Part shown: piece after piece, positions 35,489-44,090 of the stretch
Layout: every line of letters begins with the position of its first letter
How positions within the stretch are numbered: position 1 is the first letter of the stretch
Position numbers and translations under genes: made by a program
NCBI GenBank assembly: GCA_001627335.1
Contig: LUPK01000013.1
Coordinates: 1 to 64,000, forward strand
From: Nocardioides sp. REDSEA-S33_B3
Lineage (GTDB): Bacteria; Actinomycetota; Actinomycetes; Propionibacteriales; Nocardioidaceae
Reading direction: 5' to 3'
DNA length: 64,000 nucleotides
The notes under the pieces: generated by a model
The model's input: the letters and a program-made list of their open reading frames with translations, nothing else
The model's database searches: none
Told to the model about the DNA's origin: nothing

Positions 35489-36052
35489 GTGACTTCAACC
35501 ACCACAGAGCCTTGGCCGGCGGTCGATGGGGTCTGGGAGCTGGACACAGTCCACTCTCGGGTCGCGTTCGCGGTCGACTTCGTCGCAGGCCCGTTCTGGG
35601 CCGAGTTCAGTGAGTTCGACGCGACCTTGGACGCACGAACGGGAGACATCAGTCTGGAGGGCAGCGCGCTCGCCGAGTCTGTCAACGTCACGTTGCCGCC
35701 GTTTCGCGCGCATCTTTTGGGCCCGGAGTTTTTCGACGCAGTCGATCATCCCCGCATCCTGTTCCGGTCGGAGCGTTGTGAGACGCAGGGCTCACAGCTG
35801 GATATGACGGCAAGCCTCTGTGTCCGGGGAGTGTGGCAGCAGTGTGTCGGTAGCGGGACCCTGTACGGCCCGGTCCGAAACCAGTTCGGTGCGGTTGTCG
35901 TGGGGGTCTCTCTCAGGGCTGACGTAGACCGACACCGGTTCGGTCTGGACTGGCAGGTCGCCCTGCCAGGGGGCAAAGGCGGGCTGGCCGACATGGTGCG
36001 ACTGGAATCAGACCTTCAGTTTGTCTTCCGAGAGGACGAGGCAGTCTCATGA
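35489..36052 (+). CDS. YceI-family protein
   Basis: 187 residues, lipocalin-like YceI fold: WELDTVHSRVAFAVDFVAGP, FSEFDATLDARTGD, HLLGPEFFDAVDHPRILFRS. YceI proteins bind long isoprenoid or amphipathic ligands; no catalytic role is established. No signal peptide, so cytoplasmic. I chose GTG 35489 (AAGGA at 7 nt) over the in-frame ATG 35456. The stop overlaps the amidase start (ATGA). Its place in a catabolic operon suggests binding of a hydrophobic substrate or intermediate. Confidence 0.85.
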   Translation: MTSTTTEPWPAVDGVWELDTVHSRVAFAVDFVAGPFWAEFSEFDATLDARTGDISLEGSALAESVNVTLPPFRAHLLGPEFFDAVDHPRILFRSERCETQGSQLDMTASLCVRGVWQQCVGSGTLYGPVRNQFGAVVVGVSLRADVDRHRFGLDWQVALPGGKGGLADMVRLESDLQFVFREDEAVS

Positions 36053-36789
36053 CCGAAGTGCGTGGCGAGGCCGAACGACTCCACCTTGACGCGAAGCCGG
36101 CCGCGCTGGAAATGCAAGTCCAGCGCACAGCTGTCGTCGTCGTCGACATGCAGAACGACTTCTGCACACCCGGAGGGAGCGTGGAAACGGCGGGGTTTGA
36201 TCTTTCGCTGGTGCGGTCCATCATCCCTGCTATCGCGGACGTGCTCAGTTGTGCACGATCCATCGGGCTACAGGTGATCTATCTGCAGCATGGTTACAGG
36301 CCGGATCTGTCCGACCTCGGCCCGCCGGAGTCGCGCAACGCAATCGCCCACTTGGCGGCGGGAGTAGGAACACCATTCGCCGCACCAGACGGCTCGATGG
36401 GTCGAATAGGCGTTCACGACACCTGGAACACTCAGATCATCGACGAACTCGCCCCGCAGCCCGGGGACGTCGTCATTCGCAAGAACCGCTTCAGTGGGTT
36501 TCACGACACGCCCTTGGAGTCGACCCTGTCGTCATCCGGTATCGAAACCTTGGTCGTCACGGGCTGCACCACGAGCATCTGCGTTGAAGCGCTCGTCAGG
36601 GATGCGATGTACCGCGACTATCGGCCCATTGTCCTTTCGGACTGCACTGCCGAGCCGCAGGGTCAGGCTAACCACGACGCCTCGCTGGCCATCATCGAGT
36701 CGACCCTCGGTTGGGTATCTGAATCGCGCCACCTGCACGCGGCCGCAGAAGCGCTTCGGCCAGGGCCTGAGACGGGAAGCCCGACATGA
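36049..36789 (+). CDS. isochorismatase-family amidase, RutB-like
   Basis: 246 residues, cysteine hydrolase. Catalytic Asp in VVVVDMQNDFCTPGGS (about 27), Lys in DVVIRKNRFSGFHDTPLES (about 146) and Cys in TSICVEALVRDAMYRDY (about 181). The NRFSGFHDTPLES block and VETAGFDLSLVRSIIPAI are close to ureidoacrylate amidohydrolase RutB; maleamate and N-carbamoylsarcosine amidases share the fold. It should hydrolyse an amide or carbamate to acid plus ammonia. ATGA overlaps on both sides. With RidA domains in the same operon (RutC is also RidA-type) a nitrogen-containing substrate is likely. Confidence 0.85.
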   Translation: MTEVRGEAERLHLDAKPAALEMQVQRTAVVVVDMQNDFCTPGGSVETAGFDLSLVRSIIPAIADVLSCARSIGLQVIYLQHGYRPDLSDLGPPESRNAIAHLAAGVGTPFAAPDGSMGRIGVHDTWNTQIIDELAPQPGDVVIRKNRFSGFHDTPLESTLSSSGIETLVVTGCTTSICVEALVRDAMYRDYRPIVLSDCTAEPQGQANHDASLAIIESTLGWVSESRHLHAAAEALRPGPETGSPT

Positions 36790-37595
36790 ACGACTGGACG
36801 GTGCAGCGAGCTGCGATCGAGCTGCGCGAGCGTCAGACGCTCGCCCGTGCAGGAGGAAGGCTCGTGGACGTCTGGGAAGAACTCGATCTAGACGTCGCCT
36901 ACGAAACCCAGACGGCCCTACTGCGCCACATGGAGCAGGACGGGGACGCGGTTGTTGGCGTCAAGCTTGGGCTCACATCGCCGGCGAAGCAGAAGCGGAT
37001 GGGGATCTCGACTCCCCTCACTGCTTGGCTCACCGACGCGATGACCCTCCAGGACGGCGAAGCGCTGTCCCTAGACGGCCTGATCCATCCACGCGTCGAG
37101 CCAGAGATCGTCTTCGTGATGGGAGAAAGGCTAGAAGGTCCGGGGGTGACCGCAGGCCAGGCGTTAGCGGCTGTGCGTACCGTCCACGCAGGCCTCGAGG
37201 TTATCGACAGCAGATTCGCGGACTTCCATTTCACTCTGCCGGACGTGGTTGCGGACAACGCCTCCGCTGCGCGCTTCATGGTCAGCGATCGAGGCGTAGA
37301 TCCGCGGTCTGTCGATCTTGCGGCGGAAGCCTGTCGGATCTCCCTCAATGGAGTGGTCGCGGAAACAGGAACAGGTGCTGACGTCCAGGGACACCCCGCC
37401 GAGGCATTGGCGCTCGCAGTCAACTCCCTGGGCAAGCGCGGGCTCGCGCTCGAGGCCGGGTGGATCATCCTCACAGGCGGAATCACTGACGCGGTGCCTT
37501 TCGGCCCCGGCGATCTAGTACACGTCGAGTTCGCAAACTTGGGCGCGCTGACCATGAGGAGCACAGGGAGCACAGGGTCGGGACGGCTCGACTGA
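36786..37595 (+). CDS. 4-oxalocrotonate decarboxylase-like hydratase-family protein
   Basis: 269 residues, paralogue of the 9264 hydratase. VVGVKLGLTSPAKQKRMGIS followed by TPLTAWLTDAM matches the decarboxylase branch (DmpH/XylI/AmnE), which converts 2-oxo-hexenedioate to 2-hydroxypentadienoate and works bound to the hydratase. PRVEPEIVFVMG and RFADFHFTLPDVVADNASAA supply the metal-site acids. The decarboxylase and hydratase lie about 27 kb apart in different operons, which is unusual. Overlaps the amidase (ATGA) and the next gene (TGATG). Confidence 0.85.
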   Translation: MNDWTVQRAAIELRERQTLARAGGRLVDVWEELDLDVAYETQTALLRHMEQDGDAVVGVKLGLTSPAKQKRMGISTPLTAWLTDAMTLQDGEALSLDGLIHPRVEPEIVFVMGERLEGPGVTAGQALAAVRTVHAGLEVIDSRFADFHFTLPDVVADNASAARFMVSDRGVDPRSVDLAAEACRISLNGVVAETGTGADVQGHPAEALALAVNSLGKRGLALEAGWIILTGGITDAVPFGPGDLVHVEFANLGALTMRSTGSTGSGRLD

Positions 37596-38053
37596 TGGAT
37601 TCGAAGAGCCAGCGTGCGCCTGACCGAGAGGAATGTGCGCCGAACGCTCGAGGAGATTCGGCGCGCGACGAGCTCTCGAGAACGCCGACAGAGACCGTCC
37701 ACTCGATGGTCCGGCTCTTCAACGAAGGTGACCTGGACGCAGCACAAGCTCTGCTCTCGCCGAGAGTGGTAAACCACGCCGCACCCATCGGTACTGACTC
37801 GGGATGGCGAGGATGGCGGGCGTTCTGGGAGTCCGTGCGACGCGGGTACCCGGACTTCCACGCTTCCATCGAGCAGACTTGCGAAGCAGGTGACATCGTC
37901 GCCACTCAGTACACGATGCGCGGCACGCACACTGACGAGTTCTTGGGCTCTGCAGCGACAGGACGGCGCTTCGAGGCACGCGCGATGGACATCATGAGGG
38001 TTCGTGATGGTCAGATCGTCGAACATTGGGGGGTCAGTGAGCCCTGGGGTTGA
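37595..38053 (+). CDS. SnoaL-like ester cyclase-family protein
   Basis: 152 residues. After a disordered charged stretch of about 30, a SnoaL_2 fold: TVHSMVRLFNEGDLDAAQAL, VVNHAAP, WRAFWESVRRGYPDFHASIE, IVATQYTMRGTHTDEFLG, FEARAMDIMRVRDGQIVEHW. Members are cyclases, isomerases or hydrolases without a common reaction. TGATG overlap with the decarboxylase-like gene. A different SnoaL protein occurs at 25134 fused to CMD. Confidence 0.82.
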   Translation: MDSKSQRAPDREECAPNARGDSARDELSRTPTETVHSMVRLFNEGDLDAAQALLSPRVVNHAAPIGTDSGWRGWRAFWESVRRGYPDFHASIEQTCEAGDIVATQYTMRGTHTDEFLGSAATGRRFEARAMDIMRVRDGQIVEHWGVSEPWG

Positions 38054-38173
38054 TGACATCGAGCCGGCACAGGATCGGGCTCCGCGCACTGGCGTCCCAC
38101 TCCGGGGTGCCTTCGGCGGGCCATTCCTACCTGGAGAAGCGCCTTCGATCATCCGCAGTGGGTGTGAAGGGGC

Positions 38174-38830
38174 GTGCTGACTCTCCTCCGCGTCGATGCG
38201 AGTCCACGGGACGCGCGCTCCCGTAGTCGCGCGCTGACCGCGCAGTTCGAGAATCAGTGGCGAACGCGTCATCCAGACGGGCGCGTGGTGATGCGTGACA
38301 TAGCGCGAGATCCGCCACCGTTCGTCAGTGAGGCATGGATGGAGGGGGCCTTCGCGTCGGCTGATGTGCGGAGCCCTGCCGCTCTCGACGCGCTCGCGAT
38401 CTCAGATGGCTATGTGAACGAGGTTCTGTGCGCAGACCACATTGTCATCGGTACGCCGATGTACAACTTCGGCTGCCCGGCTGTTCTCAAGGCTTGGGTT
38501 GATCAAGTCGTTCGAGTGAACCGTACGGTGAGGATCGTCGGGGGCGGCTTCGCCGGTCTGGCGACCGGTACATCGGTCTCGGTCCTCGTGGCCTGTAGCG
38601 GAGATCCGCGGCCAACGACACGTGGTGCAGCGACGAACTTTCTGGAACCGTATCTGCGCTCGGTCCTTGCGTTTATTGGAATCGACGACGTCGACTTCGT
38701 GTACGCGCACAGCCAGAACCCGATGACCGTCGACGATGCTCAGATGCACGCTGATCGTGCATTGAGTGAGGCGCGGGCAACCATCGAGCAACTCGTCGCA
38801 CGGACTGCCGAACGTTGTCACCGCAGGTAG
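38174..38830 (+). CDS. FMN-dependent NAD(P)H oxidoreductase, azoreductase-like
   Basis: 218 residues, flavodoxin-like fold of the AzoR/NQO group: LLRVDASPRDARSRSRALTA phosphate loop, GTPMYNFGCPAVLKAWVDQV (flavin-binding and dimer motif), SVLVACSGDPRP and FLEPYLRSVLAFIGIDDVDF. It reduces quinones, azo or nitro groups with NAD(P)H. In this operon it could protect against quinones from catechol/aminophenol oxidation or reduce a nitro/azo parent compound. GTG 38174 follows AAGGGG. Confidence 0.85.
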   Translation: MLTLLRVDASPRDARSRSRALTAQFENQWRTRHPDGRVVMRDIARDPPPFVSEAWMEGAFASADVRSPAALDALAISDGYVNEVLCADHIVIGTPMYNFGCPAVLKAWVDQVVRVNRTVRIVGGGFAGLATGTSVSVLVACSGDPRPTTRGAATNFLEPYLRSVLAFIGIDDVDFVYAHSQNPMTVDDAQMHADRALSEARATIEQLVARTAERCHRR

Positions 38831-38910
38831 CCGTGGAGCTATCCCAAGTCGACGGCATTCTGTGTGAGTGGTCGTGGCTATATGCGGTGATCCGCGAGAG
38901 GACGGATAGA

Positions 38911-38920
38911 CTGTCCACAG
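38911..38920. promoter_or_regulatory. CTGTCCACAG operator-like site before gntR2
   Basis: A one-base variant of the recurring palindrome, 40 bp upstream of the second GntR gene. Consistent with autoregulation; weaker than the other copies. Confidence 0.4.
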
Positions 38921-38960
38921 TGTCGCGACAGGCTACGAGACGATCGGAAACAAGAATCCT

Positions 38961-39731
38961 GTGGAGATGATCGATGCGCGCGCCGACGATGAATCGGTAG
39001 ACCAGGCGCAGTCTGAGCCCTCGTCGGCGACGGCTTCACCGGGGTTCGACCTTTACGATCAGTTGCGCAACGACATTCTTGATGGTCGCCTTGCGCCTGG
39101 CACGGTCATCTCCCAGGTCCAACTTGCCAAGCAGATGGGGGTGAGTCGCACCCCACTGCGAGAGGCCATCCGCAGACTGCAGCAGGAGGGCCTGGTCGAG
39201 GCGGACTTCAACCGTCGCGCGCGCGTGGCTCAGGTGGATCCCAGCACGCTCGAGCAGATATTCACAGAACGGATCATGCACGAGACTCTTGCCTTGGGCG
39301 TGAGTCTGCAGCACATGCGGCCATCAGATCTGGATGAGATCGATCGGCTCTCGGACGAGATGCGTGAGTCGAAGACGGCCGGCAGGTTTGATGAATGGGA
39401 TGAGGCTCACCGCGCCTTCCACCGGCAGCTAGCCCTGCGGGCGAGCGATCACTTGAGGAGTCGAATCTCGCTCCTCACGCAGCAAGGAGCCCGCTTTCGG
39501 CCGATGGCGGAGAACACGTCGGACAGAAGCTGGACCGCGTGGGACATCGACCACGAAAAGATCGCTCAGGCATGTCGTGAGGGGCGACGTCGTGACGCGA
39601 TCGCGACTCTCGCGCGGCACCTTGCTCGCTCCGCAACGTCCTTGCTCGGCTCGGTCGCGCCGGAGTATGACGCCATCCAAGTTAGGACGATCCTCGAGAT
39701 CGTCGCCGGGGACGTCTCCCTCGATCGTTAA
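38961..39731 (+). CDS. GntR/FCD-family transcriptional regulator 2
   Basis: 256 residues. Residues about 28-95 form the GntR winged helix (YDQLRNDILDGRLAPGTVIS, MGVSRTPLREAIRRLQQEGL, FNRRARVAQV). About 100-235 is the helical FCD ligand domain with metal-ligand positions in EWDEAHRAFHRQL. It ends LGSVAPEYDAIQVRTILEIV, matching the severed tail of regulator 1. GTG 38961. The two proteins share the recognition-helix sequence, so they probably bind the same palindromes; this copy is the only intact one in the window. Confidence 0.93.
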   Translation: MEMIDARADDESVDQAQSEPSSATASPGFDLYDQLRNDILDGRLAPGTVISQVQLAKQMGVSRTPLREAIRRLQQEGLVEADFNRRARVAQVDPSTLEQIFTERIMHETLALGVSLQHMRPSDLDEIDRLSDEMRESKTAGRFDEWDEAHRAFHRQLALRASDHLRSRISLLTQQGARFRPMAENTSDRSWTAWDIDHEKIAQACREGRRRDAIATLARHLARSATSLLGSVAPEYDAIQVRTILEIVAGDVSLDR

Positions 39732-39861
39732 CCGCCGACGATTCGATCGCGCAGGTCGCTGCCCCACTGAACCGTGGCGCCGAGGTGACGTGAGGCGAGG
39801 CGAAGCCTGAAGCGCCCCAGGTTTGATGCCGCTGCTGTTCGAGTCCGGAAGGATGAACAGC

Positions 39862-40622
39862 ATGCCGAAGAAGATCGATCCTGCTCTGAAGGAGCGGGCT
39901 GTGCGTCTGGTGCTGGAGCACCGGGGCGAGTACCCCACGACGACCGCCGCGGTTGCCGCGGTGAGCAAGCAGGTGGGGGTCGGCAAGGAAAGCCTGCGGC
40001 GTTGGGTCGCGCAGGCTGACATCGATGTCGGGGACCGCCCCGGTGTCTCGACGAGCGAGTCGGCCGCAAGCTCAAGGCCGAGAATCGTCCGCTGCGTGAG
40101 GACAACGAGATCTTGAAGGCGGCCTCGATTTTCTTCGCCGGGGAGCTCGACCCCCGCAACCGCTGATCGTCGCGTTCATCGACGGTCAACGTGCTCGGGG
40201 GCACGAGGTCGAGTCGATCTGCCGGGTCCTGCGTGAGCAGGGTCTGCAGATCGCCGCGCGCACCTACCGCTTGTGGCGCCGGGCCAACCAGCGGGTCGCC
40301 GAGCGGACCGTGTCCGATGCCGTGGTCGTCGACGCGGTCCGGGACATCGCCTGGACCCTCAACGCCAGGGGTGAGCGGGTGCTGGCCCCAGAAGGGCTCT
40401 ACGGGCGCCGCAAGATGACCGCCTACGTGCGTCGCACCGCGGTCCCCCGGCGCCTCTGCCGGGGCGGTGGACCGGGCGATGCGCACCCTGGGCCTGGAGG
40501 GCGTGCGGCGGGTCAAGAAGGTTCGCACCACCATCCCCGACAAGGATGGGAAGGGGTCTGTCGAGAGGCTGGCGACCGGCTCAACGCACGAGCCTCGTCT
40601 GACTACGGATCAGATGGTCTAG
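39862..40622 (+). pseudogene. IS3-family element remnant
   Basis: OrfA starts MPKKIDPALKERAVRLVLEH with its HTH, then loses frame near 40060; the rest reads LKAENRPLREDNEILKAASI to a stop at 40166. OrfB begins IVAFIDGQRARGHEVESICR, breaks again near 40450 at a C-run, continues GAVDRAMRTLGLEGVRRVKK and then stops at 40622. The whole DDE catalytic core is missing, so it is a dead 5' fragment. It lies between the catabolic operon and the tRNA scar. Confidence 0.8.
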
Positions 40623-40793
40623 CGCTCTTGCTGCAGCGCCGTTTGTGGAACTCCGTGGCAGCGGGCTGCGTATGGGGCCGCGCGCCGTGGTCAGGTGCCC
40701 CCGACGTACCCCCGCCGCGCAACACGTCCCGTTCCTGCCATTGCACGGCTGCCACTTTAGGCGTGCGGCAGACGCAGAAGGTTGGGGCAGGGC

Positions 40794-40839
<46 letters not shown>

Positions 40840-40847
40840 GAAGATCC

Positions 40848-40876
40848 AGGCCCGACCGACGACCTCGGTCGGGCCT
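40848..40876 (+). terminator. tRNA-proximal terminator
   Basis: AGGCCCGACCG (40848-40858) pairs perfectly with CGGTCGGGCCT (40866-40876), 7-nt loop, nine bases after the tRNA 3' end. Probably the original host tRNA terminator. Confidence 0.75.
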
Positions 40877-41053
40877 GAGTCGTTCCTGGCCCCTGCTCAC
40901 CCCGACCCGGCCCGTCTCGTGTGGCCCAGCCCGGGCCAGGGACCGCGCTGAGCCACACGAGGCGGGGCGGGAGGGCCGTGACCCGAGCGCACCCCCGTCG
41001 TTGACTGTGACAGCCGTCACCTCGGCGGCGTCGCTCCCTCCGGAGGTCCCTGC

Positions 41054-42514
41054 GTGCGCGTGATCGTCCTGGTGCTGGGACTCGTCCTTGCAGCGCTCTT
41101 CTCCGCCTGCGGCTCCCAGCTGCACCCCGACGACGTCCGGGCGGTCGGCCAGACCGGCACCGGCACCGCGGTCTCCGGTGCGGGCGCCGACGTCGGGGGC
41201 GGCACCACGACCTCGGTCGACGGCAGCAGCGGTGGCGGTGGGGACGTCTCCACGGCCGGCGGCTCGGACGGCGGCACGACCTCCTCCACCGGTGGCGGCA
41301 CCAGCAGCTCGGGCGGCGGGCCGTCCGGCGGCGACGACGAGGCGGGCGACCCGACCGGCGGCACGAGGGCCGGGTCCTGCGACGGGTTCGAGAACTCCAC
41401 GGGCATCACCGACAAGGAGATCGTCGTCGCGAACTCCTCCGACCTCTCCGGCCCGGTGCCGGGTCTCTTCGAGTCCGCCCGGCTGGCGACCGCTGCCTAC
41501 CTGGCCTACTTCAACTCCCGCTCCGACGTGTGCGGTCGCAAGCTGACGCTGCTGGAGCTGGACAGCAAGACCGACTCCGCGGGCGACCAGGCGGCCTACA
41601 CCCGCGCCTGCGCGGAGTCCTTCGCCGCGGTCGGCTCGGTCTCGATCTACGACGCCGGTGGCGCGCGCACGACCCAGGAGTGCGGCCTGCCGGACCTGCG
41701 GGCCAACATCCTGACCGAGGGGCGCGCGGACTGCACGACCTGCTTCTCCGCGCAGGCGCTGGAGCCCGGCGTCATCACCGACGCGGCGTACCAGTTCTAC
41801 ACCAAGCAGAACAAGGCGGCCACGCAGTCCGCCGCCTTCCTCTACCTCGAGCTCGGCGGGTCGCCCGACCTCGCCAAGAGCTTCTCCGAGACCGCCGAGT
41901 CGGTGGGCTTCCAGGTCAAGATCCTCAAGGGCATCGGCACCGCGGAGTTCAACTACGCGCCGTTCGTGCAGGAGATGAAGGACAAGGACATCCGCTTCGT
42001 CTCCTTCACCGGCGCCACCATCCAGGCCGTGCGCCTGGCCGACGCGATGGCCCAGCAGAACTTCGAGCCCGACCAGTTCGTGGTGACCCAGACGCAGTAC
42101 GGCCCGGAGTTCCACGAGCAGGGCGGCGCGAACGTCGACGGCGCGATGGCGCCGGTCCCGCACCCGGCCTTCAACTCCGGCAACCCCGAGATCACCCAGT
42201 ACGTCCAGTGGCTGCAGCGGGTCAAGCCCGGTGCGTCGCCCAGCACCTTCGGCCTCTTCGCCTGGTCCGCCGCCCGGCTCTTCGCCGAGCGGGCCGTGGC
42301 CCTCGGCGGGAAGCTGAGCCGCGAGACGCTGCTGGCGGAGATCCGCAAGGTGGGCTCGTGGACGGCCGGCGGGATGCACGCGGAGATGAACGTCGGCGGC
42401 AAGAAGTCCTTCCCGTGCCAGACCGTCGTCCAGCTGCAGCAGGGGGAGTGGCAGCAGATCTCCGGCAAGGGCTACACCTGCGGCAACCTCGTGCGTACGT
42501 CGGTGGCCCGCTGA
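41054..42514 (+). CDS. Liv-type substrate-binding lipoprotein
   Basis: 486 residues. Lipoprotein signal VLGLVLAALFSACGSQ (Cys about 19), then a roughly 85-residue Gly/Ser/Thr linker that probably spans the cell envelope, then a type-1 binding-protein fold (GITDKEIVVANSSDLSGPVP, AYLAYFNSRSDVCGRKLTLL, KDIRFVSFTGATIQAVRLAD). No permease or ATPase genes are adjacent, so it is an orphan receptor or serves a remote transporter. GTG 41054 follows GGAGG. First host-side gene after the tRNA scar. Confidence 0.88.
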   Translation: MRVIVLVLGLVLAALFSACGSQLHPDDVRAVGQTGTGTAVSGAGADVGGGTTTSVDGSSGGGGDVSTAGGSDGGTTSSTGGGTSSSGGGPSGGDDEAGDPTGGTRAGSCDGFENSTGITDKEIVVANSSDLSGPVPGLFESARLATAAYLAYFNSRSDVCGRKLTLLELDSKTDSAGDQAAYTRACAESFAAVGSVSIYDAGGARTTQECGLPDLRANILTEGRADCTTCFSAQALEPGVITDAAYQFYTKQNKAATQSAAFLYLELGGSPDLAKSFSETAESVGFQVKILKGIGTAEFNYAPFVQEMKDKDIRFVSFTGATIQAVRLADAMAQQNFEPDQFVVTQTQYGPEFHEQGGANVDGAMAPVPHPAFNSGNPEITQYVQWLQRVKPGASPSTFGLFAWSAARLFAERAVALGGKLSRETLLAEIRKVGSWTAGGMHAEMNVGGKKSFPCQTVVQLQQGEWQQISGKGYTCGNLVRTSVAR

Positions 42515-42527
42515 CCCCCGGGTCGGC

Positions 42528-43658
42528 TCACGCCACGAGGTCGTCCCAGCCGGCGGCGAGGTAGTCCAGGAACGCCTCGCCGACCGACTCCGCACGCAGG
42601 TCCTCACGGCTGACCGGGCGCTCGCGCACCCGGAAGTCGGGGTCGCCCAGCGCCCGCGCCGCGAAGTCGTGGTGGAGGATCGCGCCGATCCCGACCGTCA
42701 CGAAGTCCGCGCCCTGCTCCAGGCACCACCGGGCGTCGGCGGCCGACACGACACCGCCGGCCACACCCAGCGCCGTGCGCCGGCGGGGGAGCCGGGCGAA
42801 GTGCTCGATGAGCAGCCCGTCGGCACCGGTGCGGGGGCGCATGAAGACGTCCCACAGCGACATGTCGAGGTGGTCGAGCAGGTCGGAGTCCAGCAGCCGC
42901 CGGGCGGTCTCGACACCCTCCTCGAGGCTGATGCCGGTGCCCTCGGGAGTCAGCCGCACGCCCAGCTGGAAGTCGGGCCCGGTCGCGGCGCGCACGCCCT
43001 CGACCACGTCCAGCAGGGGCCGCACCCGGCCGTCCAGGTCACCGCCGTACCCGTCGGTGCGGTGGTTGTGCCGCGCGTCGAGGAACTGGCCCAGGAGGTA
43101 GCCGTGCGCCCCGTGCAGCTGCACCCCGTCGAAGCCGGCGCGCTCCGCGCGCACCGCGGCCGCCACGAAGTCCTCGACCATCGCCTCGACCTCGCCGGTG
43201 CTCATCGCGACCGCGTCCTTCTCGGGATCGTCCCACGGGCACTGGTTGGGCCGTCCCGTCAGCCGCGGGTCGGCGCGCCGTCCGCCGTGGTGCAGTTGCA
43301 CCGACGAGGTGGCGCCCGTCGCGCGCAGCTCGTCGGCAAGCGCGGTGAGCCCGGACAGGTGCGCGTCGGAGGCGATGCCGAGCTGACCGCCCCAGGCCTG
43401 GCCGGCGGGAGCGACGTACGCCGCTGCGGTCATCACCAGGCCGAAGCCGCCGGTCCCGCGGGCGACCAACCAGCGCCGCTCGTCGTCGGACAACGTGCCG
43501 TCGGCATGGCTCTGGGTGTTGGTCAACGGCGCCAGCGCGAACCGGTTGCGCCACGGCCGTCCGTGCGGCTGGGGCAGCGGGTCGGCCAGGGCGGGTGTCG
43601 GGCCGGATGGCGAGGCAGGTGGCGAGGAGGGGGCTGGCGTGCTCATCGCGGTCATCAT
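42528..43658 (-). CDS. NADH:flavin oxidoreductase, old yellow enzyme family
   Basis: 376 residues: NRFALAPLTNTQSHADGTLS, SSVQLHHGGRRADPRLTGRP, RAGFDGVQLHGAHGYLLGQF, ADFVTVGIGAILHHDFAARA. A compact OYE without Fe-S or NAD domains, probably reducing activated alkenes. ATGs at 43658, 43655 and 43646 are all possible; none has a strong ribosome site. Converges on the lipoprotein gene with 13 bp between. Confidence 0.85.
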   Translation of the reverse strand: MMTAMSTPAPSSPPASPSGPTPALADPLPQPHGRPWRNRFALAPLTNTQSHADGTLSDDERRWLVARGTGGFGLVMTAAAYVAPAGQAWGGQLGIASDAHLSGLTALADELRATGATSSVQLHHGGRRADPRLTGRPNQCPWDDPEKDAVAMSTGEVEAMVEDFVAAAVRAERAGFDGVQLHGAHGYLLGQFLDARHNHRTDGYGGDLDGRVRPLLDVVEGVRAATGPDFQLGVRLTPEGTGISLEEGVETARRLLDSDLLDHLDMSLWDVFMRPRTGADGLLIEHFARLPRRRTALGVAGGVVSAADARWCLEQGADFVTVGIGAILHHDFAARALGDPDFRVRERPVSREDLRAESVGEAFLDYLAAGWDDLVA

Positions 43659-43937
43659 GCCGGTCACGTGGGGCACGGGCGCCAGCAGGAGGCTTGTGCG
43701 GCTACCGCCCCGGCCGAGCCTGCGTGAGTCCAGACCGGGGCGGTCGCTGCCGCGTCCGGTGGGTTCCCCCGGCGCTTCACCGGCAACCACCCCGAAAGGG
43801 TGAACCTCGCGCGACCGAGCGCGGGACCGGTGAGGATTCGCCCGTTCGGGTGACGTCGCGGGGCGCTCGCGCGGAGGCTGCTCGGTCATCTCCCTTCGGG
43901 TGGCCTGACGGTCCGGCGGGTTGGGCACCGTCGTGGC

Positions 43938-44090
43938 ATGACCCGCCTCCTCGAGCATCTCGAGCAGCTCCGTGAGGAGCGCCGAGCCCCCTCCGGCCCG
44001 ACCCCCGGGCGCCGCGACGCCGTGCGCCCCGCCACCGACGGCTTCCGGGACTGCCGCGGTGTGTGGCACGCCTGGCAGGAGGACCGCTGA
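43938..44090 (+). CDS. 50-aa small protein coupled to iron redox enzyme
   Basis: ATG 43938 to TGA 44088-44090, overlapping the next ATG (TGATG). The product begins MTRLLEHLEQLREERR and ends CRGVWHAWQEDR: a short amphipathic helix, a Pro-rich turn and an aromatic tail. No family recognised. Translational coupling and host-like codon use support a real gene upstream of the iron redox enzyme. Confidence 0.5.
   Translation: MTRLLEHLEQLREERRAPSGPTPGRRDAVRPATDGFRDCRGVWHAWQEDR

Noticed and set aside
12836..40622. Assignment of the island to a named pathway such as 2-aminophenol or nicotinate degradation
   Set aside because: Key enzymes of each known route (aminophenol 1,6-dioxygenase pair, semialdehyde dehydrogenase, nicotinate hydroxylase) are not in the window, so naming a substrate would be unsupported.
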